From contig JBIKTR010000001.1 of the NCBI GenBank assembly GCA_044348005.1, forward strand, positions 124,001 to 188,000: a stretch of DNA of 64,000 bases, given 5' to 3'. The notes under the pieces are model-generated. The model saw only the letters and a program-made list of their open reading frames with translations, searched no databases and was not told the origin of the DNA. Positions 44,044 to 52,213 of the stretch are shown piece after piece. The position numbers and the translations under genes are program-made. The DNA comes from JAJTHC01 sp044348005 (GTDB lineage Bacteria; Cyanobacteriota; Vampirovibrionia; Vampirovibrionales; JAJTHC01). Within the stretch, counting starts at the first letter, position 1, and the number at the start of each line of letters is the position of its first letter.

Positions 44044-44472
44044 ATGTTAATGCCAAAACGATCCAAATATCGCAAGCAGCATCGTGGTCGTATGACGGGG
44101 ATTGAAACTCGTGGCACGCAACTCGAATACGGTGATTTTGCGATTCAGGCCCTAGAGCCTGGTTGGATTACAAGTCGACAAATCGAAGCCGCTCGTCGTA
44201 CAATTGCCCGTGCAGTTAAGCGTGGCGGTAAGATTTATATCCGTATTTTCCCCAACAAGCCTGTGACCAAGAAGCCTCTTGAAGTGCGTATGGGTTCAGG
44301 GAAGGGGAGTCCAGAGTTTTGGGTCGCAGTGGTAAAGCCTGGCCGTTTAATGTTTGAACTTGCCGGTGTGCAGGAAGAACTTTCGACCAAGGCATTAAAG
44401 CTTGCGGCTCAAAAGTTCCCGATTAAAGTCCGTGTGGTTAAAAGAGATCAATTATCGAAAGCGGTGACTTAG
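44044..44472 (+). CDS. rplP: 50S ribosomal protein L16
   Basis: 142-aa protein near the A-site tRNA elbow. It has MPKRSKYRKQHRGRMTG, the RQIEAARRTIARAVKRGGKIYIRIFPNKPVTKKPLE core and EVRMGSGKGSPEFWVAVVKPG. It is preceded by AGGAG and by its own promoter. The stop directly abuts the rpmC ATG. Confidence 0.97.
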   Translation: MLMPKRSKYRKQHRGRMTGIETRGTQLEYGDFAIQALEPGWITSRQIEAARRTIARAVKRGGKIYIRIFPNKPVTKKPLEVRMGSGKGSPEFWVAVVKPGRLMFELAGVQEELSTKALKLAAQKFPIKVRVVKRDQLSKAVT

Positions 44473-44688
44473 ATGATGCTAAAGAATGAATTATCTGAAA
44501 TTCGAGAACTAAGCATAGACGAGCTACATGCCAAAGAACTCGATCTCCAAAAGTTTTTATTTGATTTAAAAATGAAGCAAAAAACGATGCAGTTAAACGA
44601 TGCGTCTCAATTTAAAAAGACGCGTCATAAAATTGCCTTTATTAAAATGCTCATTACACAAAAATCCCTTTCGGAGGTGGAAGTCTAA
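44473..44688 (+). CDS. rpmC: 50S ribosomal protein L29
   Basis: 71-aa helical-hairpin protein at the tunnel exit. It has the IRELSIDELHAKELDLQKFLFDLKMKQKT first helix and the KKTRHKIAFIKMLI second helix. The start directly abuts the rplP stop, and its own stop overlaps the rpsQ ATG (TAATG). Confidence 0.95.
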   Translation: MMLKNELSEIRELSIDELHAKELDLQKFLFDLKMKQKTMQLNDASQFKKTRHKIAFIKMLITQKSLSEVEV

Positions 44689-44939
44689 TGGCTACTCGTG
44701 AATTGCAGGGTGTGGTATCTTCGACAAAGTCAGACAAAACCGCGGTGGTTTTGGTGACGAGTCGTAAGTCTCATGCCAAGTATGGTAAAGTTGTTCAGAC
44801 GAGCAAAAAATTTCATGCCCATGACGAGCTCAATGAGCTTAACGTGGGGGATGAAGTCGTGATTGTAGAGTCTCGTCCGTTAAGTAAGTTGAAGCGTTGG
44901 ACGCTGAAACAAGTGGTACGTAAAGCAGAAGTGCTATAA
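44688..44939 (+). CDS. rpsQ: 30S ribosomal protein S17
   Basis: 83-aa OB-fold 30S assembly protein. It has RELQGVVSSTKSDKTAVVLVTSRKSHAKYGKVV and the ESRPLSKLKRWTLKQVV end. It overlaps rpmC by one base; the gap to rplN is 9 bp. Confidence 0.97.
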   Translation: MATRELQGVVSSTKSDKTAVVLVTSRKSHAKYGKVVQTSKKFHAHDELNELNVGDEVVIVESRPLSKLKRWTLKQVVRKAEVL

Positions 44940-44948
44940 GAGGTTATT

Positions 44949-45308
44949 ATGATTCAACAAGAATCAAGATTGGTTGTCGCAGACAATACAGGTGCTCAGG
45001 AACTACTTTGTATACGTGTGTTAAAGCGTAAACGGGCAAGCGTGGGTGATCGTATTATTGCAACAGTGAAATCCGCTTCACCTAATATGCCTGTAAAAAA
45101 GTCTGATGTGGTGATGGCTGTGGTCGTTCGAACAAAGGCCCCATTACAGCGTGCGGATGGTAGTACAGTTTCATTTGGTGAAAATGCGGCTGTCATTATT
45201 AACAAAGAAGGGAACCCTCGTGGAACCCGCGTATTTGGTCCAGTGGCTCGTGAGTTAAGAGACAGCAATTTTATGAAAATTGTGTCTTTGGCTCCTGAAG
45301 TACTCTAA
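44949..45308 (+). CDS. rplN: 50S ribosomal protein L14
   Basis: 119-aa protein at the intersubunit bridge B8. It has MIQQESRLVVADNTGAQELLCIRVL, the VRTKAPLQRADGSTVSFGENAAVIIN core and GTRVFGPVARELRDSNFMKIVSLAPEVL. Length and ends are typical. Confidence 0.97.
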   Translation: MIQQESRLVVADNTGAQELLCIRVLKRKRASVGDRIIATVKSASPNMPVKKSDVVMAVVVRTKAPLQRADGSTVSFGENAAVIINKEGNPRGTRVFGPVARELRDSNFMKIVSLAPEVL

Positions 45309-45325
45309 AGAAAGGCTAGAAAATT

Positions 45326-45544
45326 ATGAAAGCTTATAAAAAAAAGCTCATCAAAAAACAATCTTCCTTTCATGTCAAGCGGGGCGATAACGTGTTTATC
45401 TTGGCTGGTAAAGACAAAGGTAAGCAAGGAATCGTTCGCTTAGTGGATAGAGATGTGACAAAGGCACTTGTTGACGGCGTTAATATCGTCAACGGAAAAG
45501 AGCGCTTGATTCATATTTCTAATTTAAAGGTTGTTACCGAATAG
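45326..45544 (+). CDS. rplX: 50S ribosomal protein L24
   Basis: 72-aa protein, an assembly initiator with a KOW motif (RGDNVFILAGKDKGKQGIVRLVD). It is shorter than the ~105-aa E. coli form: it ends after ISNLKVVTE, just past where the C-terminal extension would begin, a compact version seen in several lineages. Normal spacing to rplE (12 bp). Confidence 0.93.
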   Translation: MKAYKKKLIKKQSSFHVKRGDNVFILAGKDKGKQGIVRLVDRDVTKALVDGVNIVNGKERLIHISNLKVVTE

Positions 45545-45556
45545 ATTAGGTGCTTT

Positions 45557-46108
45557 ATGAAAACGTTAAAAGAAATATATCAAGACGAGATCTTCGCTTC
45601 TTTGAAAAAAGAACTGGAGCTTTCCAATGTTCATGAAGTCCCTTGTCTTGTTAAAGTGGTTATAAATGTGGGTCTGGGTGAGTCTGCCCAAAATGCCAAG
45701 TCGTTGGATGAAGCCATTCAACATTTGACCTTGATGACAGGCCAAAAGCCTTTAGTCACGCGTGCTAAGAAATCTATTGCGGGCTTTAAAGTTCGTGAAG
45801 GGATGCCTATTGGTGCGATGGTGACGTTACGTGGAGATCGGATGTATGACTTTATTTCCAAATTAGTCAACGTCGTTTTGCCTCGTATTCGTGACTTTAG
45901 AGGCTTGAACGAGCATGGGTTTGACGGGCGTGGTAACTACAACCTCGGGTTGAAAGACCAGCTCATTTTCCCTGAAATCGATTATGACATGATCACAAAA
46001 GTGCGTGGCTTGAACATCACTGTGGTTACGTCATCGTCTTCTGATGCGCAAGCCCTTTCTTTGCTAAAGAAATTGGGTTTCCCATTTGTAACAAAAGCAA
46101 TTACTTAG
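45557..46108 (+). CDS. rplE: 50S ribosomal protein L5
   Basis: 183-aa protein binding 5S rRNA and contacting the P-site tRNA. It has VKVVINVGLGESAQNAKSLDEA, the RAKKSIAGFKVREGMPIGAMVTLRG segment and the RDFRGLNEHGFDGRGNYNLGLKDQLIFPEIDYD motif. Followed by rpsN after 12 bp. Confidence 0.97.
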   Translation: MKTLKEIYQDEIFASLKKELELSNVHEVPCLVKVVINVGLGESAQNAKSLDEAIQHLTLMTGQKPLVTRAKKSIAGFKVREGMPIGAMVTLRGDRMYDFISKLVNVVLPRIRDFRGLNEHGFDGRGNYNLGLKDQLIFPEIDYDMITKVRGLNITVVTSSSSDAQALSLLKKLGFPFVTKAIT

Positions 46109-46120
46109 GAGTGGTCGTTC

Positions 46121-46327
46121 ATGGCTAAACTTTCCATGGTGGTCAAAGAAGCACAACGTCAAGAAAAGGTGGCTAAGGGCAAATATCCCAAGACACGTTT
46201 ACAAAACCGTTGTTCGATCTGTGGTCGTCCTCGTTCTTATTATCGCCAGTTTGGTATTTGTCGTGTGTGCTTAAGAAAAATGGCACACGAAGGCAAGTTG
46301 CCAGGTGTTACAAAATCAAGTTGGTAG
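46121..46327 (+). CDS. rpsN: 30S ribosomal protein S14, zinc-binding type
   Basis: 68-aa protein with two CxxC pairs, CSICG and CRVC, so it is the zinc form (type Z), shorter than the ~100-aa Zn-free form of many Gram-negatives and Cyanobacteria. It ends with HEGKLPGVTKSSW. The following 77-bp gap to rpsH carries a TACTTT/AAAGTA hairpin. Confidence 0.95.
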   Translation: MAKLSMVVKEAQRQEKVAKGKYPKTRLQNRCSICGRPRSYYRQFGICRVCLRKMAHEGKLPGVTKSSW

Positions 46328-46404
46328 TGTAAAAGTACTCTCCGTGTCTTTTTGTGAGACAGGATTATGGGTTACTTTGTCAATAAAGTATAGGTCTTAC
46401 ACTT

Positions 46405-46794
46405 ATGTATTCTGATCCTATTTCCGATATGCTTACAAGAGTCCGTAACGCGCAGCGTGCGGGGCATCTTGAAGTAAACATTCCACTTTCAAAGCTTAAA
46501 GTGGAAATTGCCAAAATCTTGGTTCGCCAAGGTTTTGTAAAAGAATATCGTCTTGAATCTGATCGTCATTTTGTGATTGTATTGAAGTACGATCACAAAT
46601 CGGGTGAGCCGGTGATTCGTTGCCTGAAAAAGGTTTCAAAATCTGGTTTGCGTGTCTATTCAAGAAAAGATCGTCTTCCCCGTGTTTTGGGTGGTTCTGG
46701 TGTGGCCATTATCTCGACGAGTCGAGGTATTTTGACCGATCATGAAGCACGTAAACTTGGTGTGGGTGGCGAAGTTTTATGTTACGTGTACTAA
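46405..46794 (+). CDS. rpsH: 30S ribosomal protein S8
   Basis: 129-aa 16S rRNA-binding protein. It has SDPISDMLTRVRNAQRAGHLEVNIPLSKLKVEIAKIL and the C-terminal GSGVAIISTSRGILTDHEARKLGVGGEVLCYVY. It starts after the 77-bp gap; in E. coli S8 represses the spc operon, but no obvious S8-site is recognised here. Confidence 0.97.
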   Translation: MYSDPISDMLTRVRNAQRAGHLEVNIPLSKLKVEIAKILVRQGFVKEYRLESDRHFVIVLKYDHKSGEPVIRCLKKVSKSGLRVYSRKDRLPRVLGGSGVAIISTSRGILTDHEARKLGVGGEVLCYVY

Positions 46795-46815
46795 ATTTTC
46801 AAGAAGGTATCGATT

Positions 46816-47355
46816 ATGTCAAGAATTGGTAAAAACCCAATTGCTATACCCTCGGGTGTTACGGTAACCGTCAATGAAAATTTGGTCACGGTTAAAGGCC
46901 CAAAAGGTACGCTATCGCGTCAGTTTAGACCTGAATTAGACATTGTCATTGAAGACAACTCTATTCTCGTCACCCCCAATGGTGAAACTCGTTTGCACCG
47001 TTCTTTGCACGGGTTGACCCGTACGCTGATTAACAATATGGTCATTGGTGTTTCTGTTGGATTCACCAAAAACTTGGAACTGGTAGGGGTTGGCTACAGA
47101 GCCGCTGCCACCCCTAAGTTGTTGACCTTGCAATTGGGCTACAGTCATCCTGTTGAAATTGAATTGCCTGAAGGCATTGAAGCTAAGGTCGAAGCCAACA
47201 CCAAGGTGGCTATTTCCGGCATTGACAAGCAAGCCGTTGGTGATGTGGCGGCTTTAATCCGTTCTAAGCGTAAACCAGAGCCTTATAAAGGCAAGGGTGT
47301 TCGTTATGCGGATGAAGTGGTTCGTCGTAAAGCGGGTAAATCAGGTAAGAAGTAA
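46816..47355 (+). CDS. rplF: 50S ribosomal protein L6
   Basis: 179-aa protein of the 50S stalk base. It has SRIGKNPIAIPSGVTVTV, HRSLHGLTRTLINNMVIGVSVGF and the C-terminal RSKRKPEPYKGKGVRYADEVVRRKAGKSGKK. Length and duplication are typical. Confidence 0.97.
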   Translation: MSRIGKNPIAIPSGVTVTVNENLVTVKGPKGTLSRQFRPELDIVIEDNSILVTPNGETRLHRSLHGLTRTLINNMVIGVSVGFTKNLELVGVGYRAAATPKLLTLQLGYSHPVEIELPEGIEAKVEANTKVAISGIDKQAVGDVAALIRSKRKPEPYKGKGVRYADEVVRRKAGKSGKK

Positions 47356-47394
47356 CGGATCGCAAGTGATCTTGAAATTTAGGATTATTTTATC

Positions 47395-47763
47395 ATGTTT
47401 AAACAAATAAACCGTAAGCAAATTTCACGCAAGCGTCATTTACGCGTTCGTAAAAAGGTGTCGGGAACCGCTGAGTTTCCAAGACTTGCTGTGCATCGAA
47501 GTGGGAAGCACATTTACGTGCAAGCCATTGACGATGTGGCGGGTGTCACCTTGGCAGCGGCCAGTTCTTTAGACAAGGAACTGAAAGAAACCGTGAAATC
47601 TGGTGCAAACATTGAAGCGGCGAAAGTCGTTGGAGACCTCGTGGCTAAACGTCTTTTAGCCAAAGGTGTAGAATGTGTTGTTTTTGATCGTGGTGGGTTC
47701 CTTTACCACGGTCGTGTTGCCGCCTTGGCGGATGCAGCGCGTGAAGCAGGACTTCAGTTCTAG
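47395..47763 (+). CDS. rplR: 50S ribosomal protein L18
   Basis: 122-aa 5S rRNA-binding protein, the last ribosomal gene of the block. It has RLAVHRSGKHIYVQAIDD, the DLVAKRLLAKGVECVVFDRGGFLYHGRVAALADAAREAGL end. Normally rpsE, rpmD, rplO and secY follow; here an A-family repeat, a terminator and a protease gene follow instead. Confidence 0.96.
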   Translation: MFKQINRKQISRKRHLRVRKKVSGTAEFPRLAVHRSGKHIYVQAIDDVAGVTLAAASSLDKELKETVKSGANIEAAKVVGDLVAKRLLAKGVECVVFDRGGFLYHGRVAALADAAREAGLQF

Positions 47764-47790
47764 TTTCATCAGCAATTGTGCTATAGTTTC

Positions 47791-47942
47791 CTATAGTATT
47801 TTAAAGAGTTTTCCATACAGTAGGCTAGACGAGGAGCCTAGATTATTTTGTGAAGGAGTGTAGATAGACCTACATGACTGAACAAAATAATCGTAGCGAC
47901 AAAGTATAGACACTGTAGGGGGAATTATTTAAAACACTATAT
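47791..47942 (+). repeat. A-family MITE-like repeat, best-preserved copy 1
   Basis: Ends TATAGTATTTTAAA and TTTAAAACACTATA form an imperfect ~14-bp terminal inverted repeat (13/14). Inside, TAGGCT/AGCCTA (47,821 and 47,835), ATTATTTTGT/ACAAAATAAT (47,842 and 47,882) and TGTAG/CTACA form nested hairpins. About 90% identical to the 51.75 kb copy. Has no coding capacity, begins ~28 bp after rplR. Confidence 0.85.
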
Positions 47943-47946
47943 ATTG

Positions 47947-47982
47947 AAAACGTCCTGTATGCTATATACAAGACGTTTTTTT
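47947..47982 (+). terminator. Terminator after the A-family repeat
   Basis: AAAACGTCCTGTAT pairs with ATACAAGACGTTTT (one G-U), followed by a T7 run. It lies between the repeat and the protease start and would end the ribosomal transcript. Confidence 0.85.
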
Positions 47983-47997
47983 ATGGGAGGGTGCTTC

Positions 47998-50760
47998 ATG
48001 TTTTTGATCCGTATGCGTATTTTTGTTTTGGGATTCTTGTGTTTATATGCCTTAGGGATAAATCGCCTGTATGCTAATGATACTCTGCCGTATACGTTTC
48101 ATACGCTTGAAAATGGCTTAACAGTGGTCACCTATCAGGTTAAAGGCTCTCGTCAAGCGGTGGTGGATACTTGGTTTGGTGTGGGCAGTGCGAATGAATC
48201 CCCTACCTATAACGGGATGTCGCATTTTTTGGAACATGTGATGTTTAAATCCAGTGACGCGCATGCGTCGTTTGATGTAGAAGTTGAAAAATATGGAGGC
48301 TACACCAACGCGGCCACCTCTCGTGATTATACCCATTATTACTATGTCGTCCCTGCCACACAGCTCCAGCAAGCCCTGAACTTACACCTTTCTATGCTGT
48401 TTGAACCTGCGTTTCCCGCCCTTGCGGTTAAAGACGAACAACCCGTGGTGCAAGAAGAAATCCGACGATCCCAAAACGCGCCCTTTCGGGCTTTATTTGA
48501 CCGCTTGTATAGCACGCTTTATGTGGCTTCCCCTTCAATTGCCCAAACCGTTATAGGCCCTTTGCCTCAAATTGCCAGTTTTGACTCGCCCAAGGTTCGG
48601 GCGTATTACGGCCAGTATTATTCCCCTCAATCGGCGTACTTGCTTGTGGCCAGCCCGTATGAAGATCAGGACGTTTTGGCGTGGGCCAAGGCTTTTTTTG
48701 CGCACAAAACCATTCCTTCAGGCCACCCCATTCCCCCTGTGACAGAGGCCATTGCGTGGGACGCCTTATCGCCTGACTTAGAAACGCTTTATGCCCCCAC
48801 CGTGCCGATGCCGACGATCTTATGGGCTTTTCCTGAACCGCCTCAATCCGCCAGTCTTAAAGAACGACTGGCCTTAGAGCTGTACTTGTATTTACTGGCA
48901 GGCCATGAAGAAGGGGCGTTGAATCAAGTCTTGTTGCACCAAGCACAGAACCCCGCTTACGCGGTAGGGGCGTCTTGGATGCGGCATCGCTTTGAAGGGT
49001 TTACCTATATTTACGCCATGACGGAAACGGAACATTTGGCCTTGGCGAAACAACGAATCCAACAGGTGTTAAGTGACCCCACTTGGCTTAGTGCCTCTGC
49101 GTTGGCTCAAGCAAAAAAAGCGATTGCCCTAGCTTGGGCGCAAGAACGCAGTGAGCCGGCGTCTTACTTAAATGGCTTGGGGCAAGCCATTGTTCAACAG
49201 ACTCAGGAGGAACGTAGGTTTCAAGTGGAAACCTTAAAAGCGTTGACTGTAGAAGATATTAAACTGGCGCGACAAGCCTTATTAACCCGTTTAAACCGTA
49301 AAACCATTAGCCTTTTACTGATGCCAGAAACGGCCAAGCCTCCCTCCTCACGTGTAAGCAAGGCGCTTTCAAGCCATGCTTTAGCTGGACTTCAGACTCA
49401 GTCCCCTGCGCTTCAATCCGCGTCTCTTCTTCAGGCATCGCCAAAGGCCCAAAAAGTTCTCGATCAAGCCATGACCCTTCGCTCGACTTCGATTGGGTCG
49501 TTTCAAGCGTATGAAAAAATCTTGCCCGCCTCTGAACTCGTGGGGGTGGCGTGGCATTTCCCTTTGAATCAGACGTCTTTAAATGACAAAACGGCTTTAG
49601 ATTTATTAAGTGGCTTGTGGCTGAAAAGTCCCTTAAAAGGCGCTTGCCCTGTCTCCATTCAAGCGTATTTAGACGATTTGGGCGTCAGTGCACATTTTCG
49701 TTACGGTGAAGATGGCCTAAGCCTTTATTTTGAAACCACGCAAGACAACGTAACCGCCTTGGTGCAGGCACAAACGGTGTTGTTGAAAGAAGCCTATGGC
49801 TTTATTTTCGACGAAATGGCTTTTGAAAATGAACGTCAACAGGCCCTTAAGTCGATTCAACAATTACCCAGCAACCCGCAAGGTTTATTACAGGCCCATG
49901 CCCAATCCATTTTAGGGCAGGGCTTGGCGGTTGGGATTCAATTAGAGCAAGCCGAAAAGGCCTTACACGCCTTGAACTTTCAACGCGTGCAAGACGCTTG
50001 GCAAGCCCTGTGGACGAAAAGCCCTGTAGCACTGGTGATGGCGGGCCCTGAAGAAGCCGTCAAGGCTTTGAAAACAGGCTTGGCTTTTAGTGGTGTGCTA
50101 AAGGGGCATTCCCCTGTTTTAGAACAGACCATTCGCCCCAACGTCGTGCTTGAACCCATTGCCGCACGAAGCACGCATGTGCTTAAGCCTGATCAAGAAA
50201 CAAGTTGGCTGTTATGGGGGTGGACACTGCCTTCGGTGCAAGACAAAGACATTCCCGCCTTACACTTGTTGCAAACGCATTTGGGCCAAGGCATGAGCGC
50301 CGTGTTGTTTCAAGAAGTGCGCGAAAAAAGAGGCCTTGCTTACGAAGTCACCTCTTCTTTAGACACCTACTTGAACCGAGGCATCATGCGGTGGTATGCT
50401 GGCGTTAAACCTGAAAATGTGGAAAAAACTCAAGCGGTCTTTCAAGCCGTACTCAACGATTTAAACACCACGCCCTTAAGCCCGCAGGCACTACAGGCCT
50501 TAAAAATTAAACGCCTTGGGCGTTTTGATGTGGCCTTAAATACCCCAGAACAATGGACGAGCTTTGCCGGAAGGCTCTTGAATCAAGGCTTGCCTTTGGG
50601 GTATATTGAATCATATACACAGCGTTTAAATGCGGTGACTCCAAGAGATCTTCAACGTGTGGTGAAGACTTATCTGGGTCATGGCCCGACTTTACGTCTT
50701 AGCTTGGGCAAGGCGCTTGAAACCAACGCCGTTATAAAGGAAACATCCCTGCATGATTGA
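47998..50760 (+). CDS. M16-family zinc protease, exported, two-lobe single chain
   Basis: A 920-aa protein with a signal peptide (RMRIFVLGFLCLYALGINRLYA). The first lobe has the inverted zinc motif HFLEH followed about 75 residues later by the second ligand Glu in PVVQEEIRR, both needed for activity. The second lobe (about 500-920) lacks HxxEH and is the inactive partner. Such single-chain forms occur in periplasmic or outer-membrane peptidases (PqqL/insulinase-like). The ATG at 47,998 is used because GGGAGG lies seven bases upstream and precedes a good signal sequence. It overlaps thrB by 8 bp. Confidence 0.92.
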   Translation: MFLIRMRIFVLGFLCLYALGINRLYANDTLPYTFHTLENGLTVVTYQVKGSRQAVVDTWFGVGSANESPTYNGMSHFLEHVMFKSSDAHASFDVEVEKYGGYTNAATSRDYTHYYYVVPATQLQQALNLHLSMLFEPAFPALAVKDEQPVVQEEIRRSQNAPFRALFDRLYSTLYVASPSIAQTVIGPLPQIASFDSPKVRAYYGQYYSPQSAYLLVASPYEDQDVLAWAKAFFAHKTIPSGHPIPPVTEAIAWDALSPDLETLYAPTVPMPTILWAFPEPPQSASLKERLALELYLYLLAGHEEGALNQVLLHQAQNPAYAVGASWMRHRFEGFTYIYAMTETEHLALAKQRIQQVLSDPTWLSASALAQAKKAIALAWAQERSEPASYLNGLGQAIVQQTQEERRFQVETLKALTVEDIKLARQALLTRLNRKTISLLLMPETAKPPSSRVSKALSSHALAGLQTQSPALQSASLLQASPKAQKVLDQAMTLRSTSIGSFQAYEKILPASELVGVAWHFPLNQTSLNDKTALDLLSGLWLKSPLKGACPVSIQAYLDDLGVSAHFRYGEDGLSLYFETTQDNVTALVQAQTVLLKEAYGFIFDEMAFENERQQALKSIQQLPSNPQGLLQAHAQSILGQGLAVGIQLEQAEKALHALNFQRVQDAWQALWTKSPVALVMAGPEEAVKALKTGLAFSGVLKGHSPVLEQTIRPNVVLEPIAARSTHVLKPDQETSWLLWGWTLPSVQDKDIPALHLLQTHLGQGMSAVLFQEVREKRGLAYEVTSSLDTYLNRGIMRWYAGVKPENVEKTQAVFQAVLNDLNTTPLSPQALQALKIKRLGRFDVALNTPEQWTSFAGRLLNQGLPLGYIESYTQRLNAVTPRDLQRVVKTYLGHGPTLRLSLGKALETNAVIKETSLHD

Positions 50761-51703
50761 AACCTCTCAAGTCCGTGTGCCCGCCACTTCTGCCAACTTA
50801 GGCGTTGGGTTTGATACCTTCGGCTTGGCGTTGAAACGATGGAATACGTTTCATATCAAGCGTTTGCCTGAAGCAAGTGTGCCTTCTTTATACACCCTTG
50901 AAGGCTCTTGCTTTAGTTTAGGGCCTAAGCTCGGGTGGGACGCCGTGAGGAGCAACATTTTTTTTCAAGCCTTGGATTTTTATTATGCCCATATTAAACG
51001 GCCTCTGCCCGCGTATGAAGTTGGCGTAGAGATTCAAATCCCCGTGGCACGAGGCTTGGGTTCTAGTGCCACGGCAGTGGTGGCGGCCTTAATGGGTGCC
51101 AACGCCTTGGAAGGTTCTCCTCTGGATCACGATTCTCTACTGAAGCTGGCGATTGCCTTTGAAGGCCACCCCGACAATGTGGCCCCCGCCATGAAGGGGG
51201 GGTGCGTTTTTGGGGATGCGACCCATAGTTATCCGATTCACTGGCCAGCGACTTGGCACCTTGCGGTGTGGATGCCTGAAGATCCCTTATTGACTGAAGC
51301 GGCGCGTCACGTCTTACCCAGCACGTACACCCGCCCTGAAGTGGTGACGGCTTTACGGCAGGCGTCGTTGTTGTTATATGCGCTTGAACATCAACGGGCC
51401 GATGTGTTACGCCAAGTCATTGAACAAGATGTGATTCATGAGCCATTTCGTAAAACGTTAATTGAAGGCTTTGATGCCTTTCGTGCTTTTGTGCATGAAC
51501 ACACTGATGCCTTAGGCGTGGTGATTAGTGGCAGTGGTTCGACTTGCTTGGTGATTTATGAAGCGAGCTGTGGCGATCAAGTTCAGCAGGCCTTACAACG
51601 GTGGCAACGTCAATGGGGGGGAGGCGTTGAATCTACCGAACTTGAATTAGAAGGGGCTCAGATTTTGAACGCGACTGGTTGCGAAAAAAGCTTCCTTGCT
51701 TAG
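50753..51703 (+). CDS. thrB: Homoserine kinase
   Basis: GHMP kinase converting homoserine to phosphohomoserine in threonine synthesis. The 316-aa protein has the VRVPATSANLGVGFDTFGLAL start, the ATP loop PVARGLGSSATAVVAAL, GHPDNVAPAMKGG, and the C-terminal GVVISGSGSTCLVIY. All are standard. It overlaps the protease gene by 8 bp, so the two are coupled, though no metabolic link is evident; thrA and thrC are not in the window. Confidence 0.96.
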   Translation: MIETSQVRVPATSANLGVGFDTFGLALKRWNTFHIKRLPEASVPSLYTLEGSCFSLGPKLGWDAVRSNIFFQALDFYYAHIKRPLPAYEVGVEIQIPVARGLGSSATAVVAALMGANALEGSPLDHDSLLKLAIAFEGHPDNVAPAMKGGCVFGDATHSYPIHWPATWHLAVWMPEDPLLTEAARHVLPSTYTRPEVVTALRQASLLLYALEHQRADVLRQVIEQDVIHEPFRKTLIEGFDAFRAFVHEHTDALGVVISGSGSTCLVIYEASCGDQVQQALQRWQRQWGGGVESTELELEGAQILNATGCEKSFLA

Positions 51704-51720
51704 ATCAGTCAAAGACTATA

Positions 51721-51744
51721 TCGAACACTATATATAGTGTTCGA
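51721..51744. repeat. Perfect 24-bp palindrome built from two A-type tips
   Basis: TCGAACACTATA followed immediately by its exact reverse complement. The half TATAGTGTTCGA equals the A-type tip at 10,271 (TATAGTGTTCGAAAG). It sits 18 bp after the thrB stop and 6 bp before an A element. It looks like two element ends joined head to head. Confidence 0.85.
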
Positions 51745-51750
51745 TTGGTA

Positions 51751-51900
51751 TATAGTATTTTAAAGAGTTTCCCATACAATAGGCTAGACGAGGCGCCTAG
51801 ATTATTTTGTGAAAGAGTGTAGATAGACCTACATGACTGAACAAAATAAGCGTAGCGAAAAAGTATAGACACGGTAGGGGAAATTATTTAAAACACTATA
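51751..51900 (+). repeat. A-family MITE-like repeat, best-preserved copy 2
   Basis: Same ends and internal hairpins as the copy at 47,791 (TAGGC/GCCTA, ATTATTTTGT with ACAAAATAA). Its right end TTTAAAACACTATA is followed without a gap by the start of B element copy 2. Confidence 0.85.
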
Positions 51901-52163
51901 GCCCAAAAAACGTGGGGTTTAGCCACTGGGCAAAGGCCTTAAAAATAGGGTATACTAAAAAAGGCTGGCTTTTTTCAAGAAGCCTTCACACCCTCAAAAA
52001 ACCATTGAAAATCGAGTAAAAAACGGGTGTAGTGTGTGTCAAAAACCGACTTTCGTGGCCAGAAAACCGACTTTCGTGGCCAAAAAACCGACTTTTGTGG
52101 CCAATAAGCCGACTTTTCGACACACGAAAGTAGGGCGTTTCTTTACATCGTTATACCCTTTTT
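51901..52163 (+). repeat. B-family composite element, copy 2
   Basis: Aligns with the element at 9,949: GCCCAAAAAACGTGGGGTTT start, TGGGCA-18-TATACT promoter-like block (51,927-51,956), hairpin GGCTTTTTTCAAGAAGCC, CTTCACACCC, array, and tail CGACACACGAAA...TAGGGC. GTGTGTGTC (52,032) and GACACAC (52,118) are inverted and flank this array. The copy has three full units. Lies in the 573-bp space before the nucleotidyltransferase gene. Confidence 0.75.
52048..52117 (+). repeat. 21-bp tandem repeat array, three full units plus a partial
   Basis: Units start at 52048, 52069, 52090 and 52111 with the same core as the 10-kb array (GACTTTCGTGGCCA). One unit has TTTTGTGG instead of TTTCGTGG, and the A-run has diverged to AATAAGC. 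Copy number (about 3.3) differs from the 7.3 at 10 kb. Confidence 0.9.
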
Positions 52164-52213
52164 CAAAACCGTTTATCGAAATAAGGAGAGTGGCTCCACG
52201 TAGAAAATGAACG

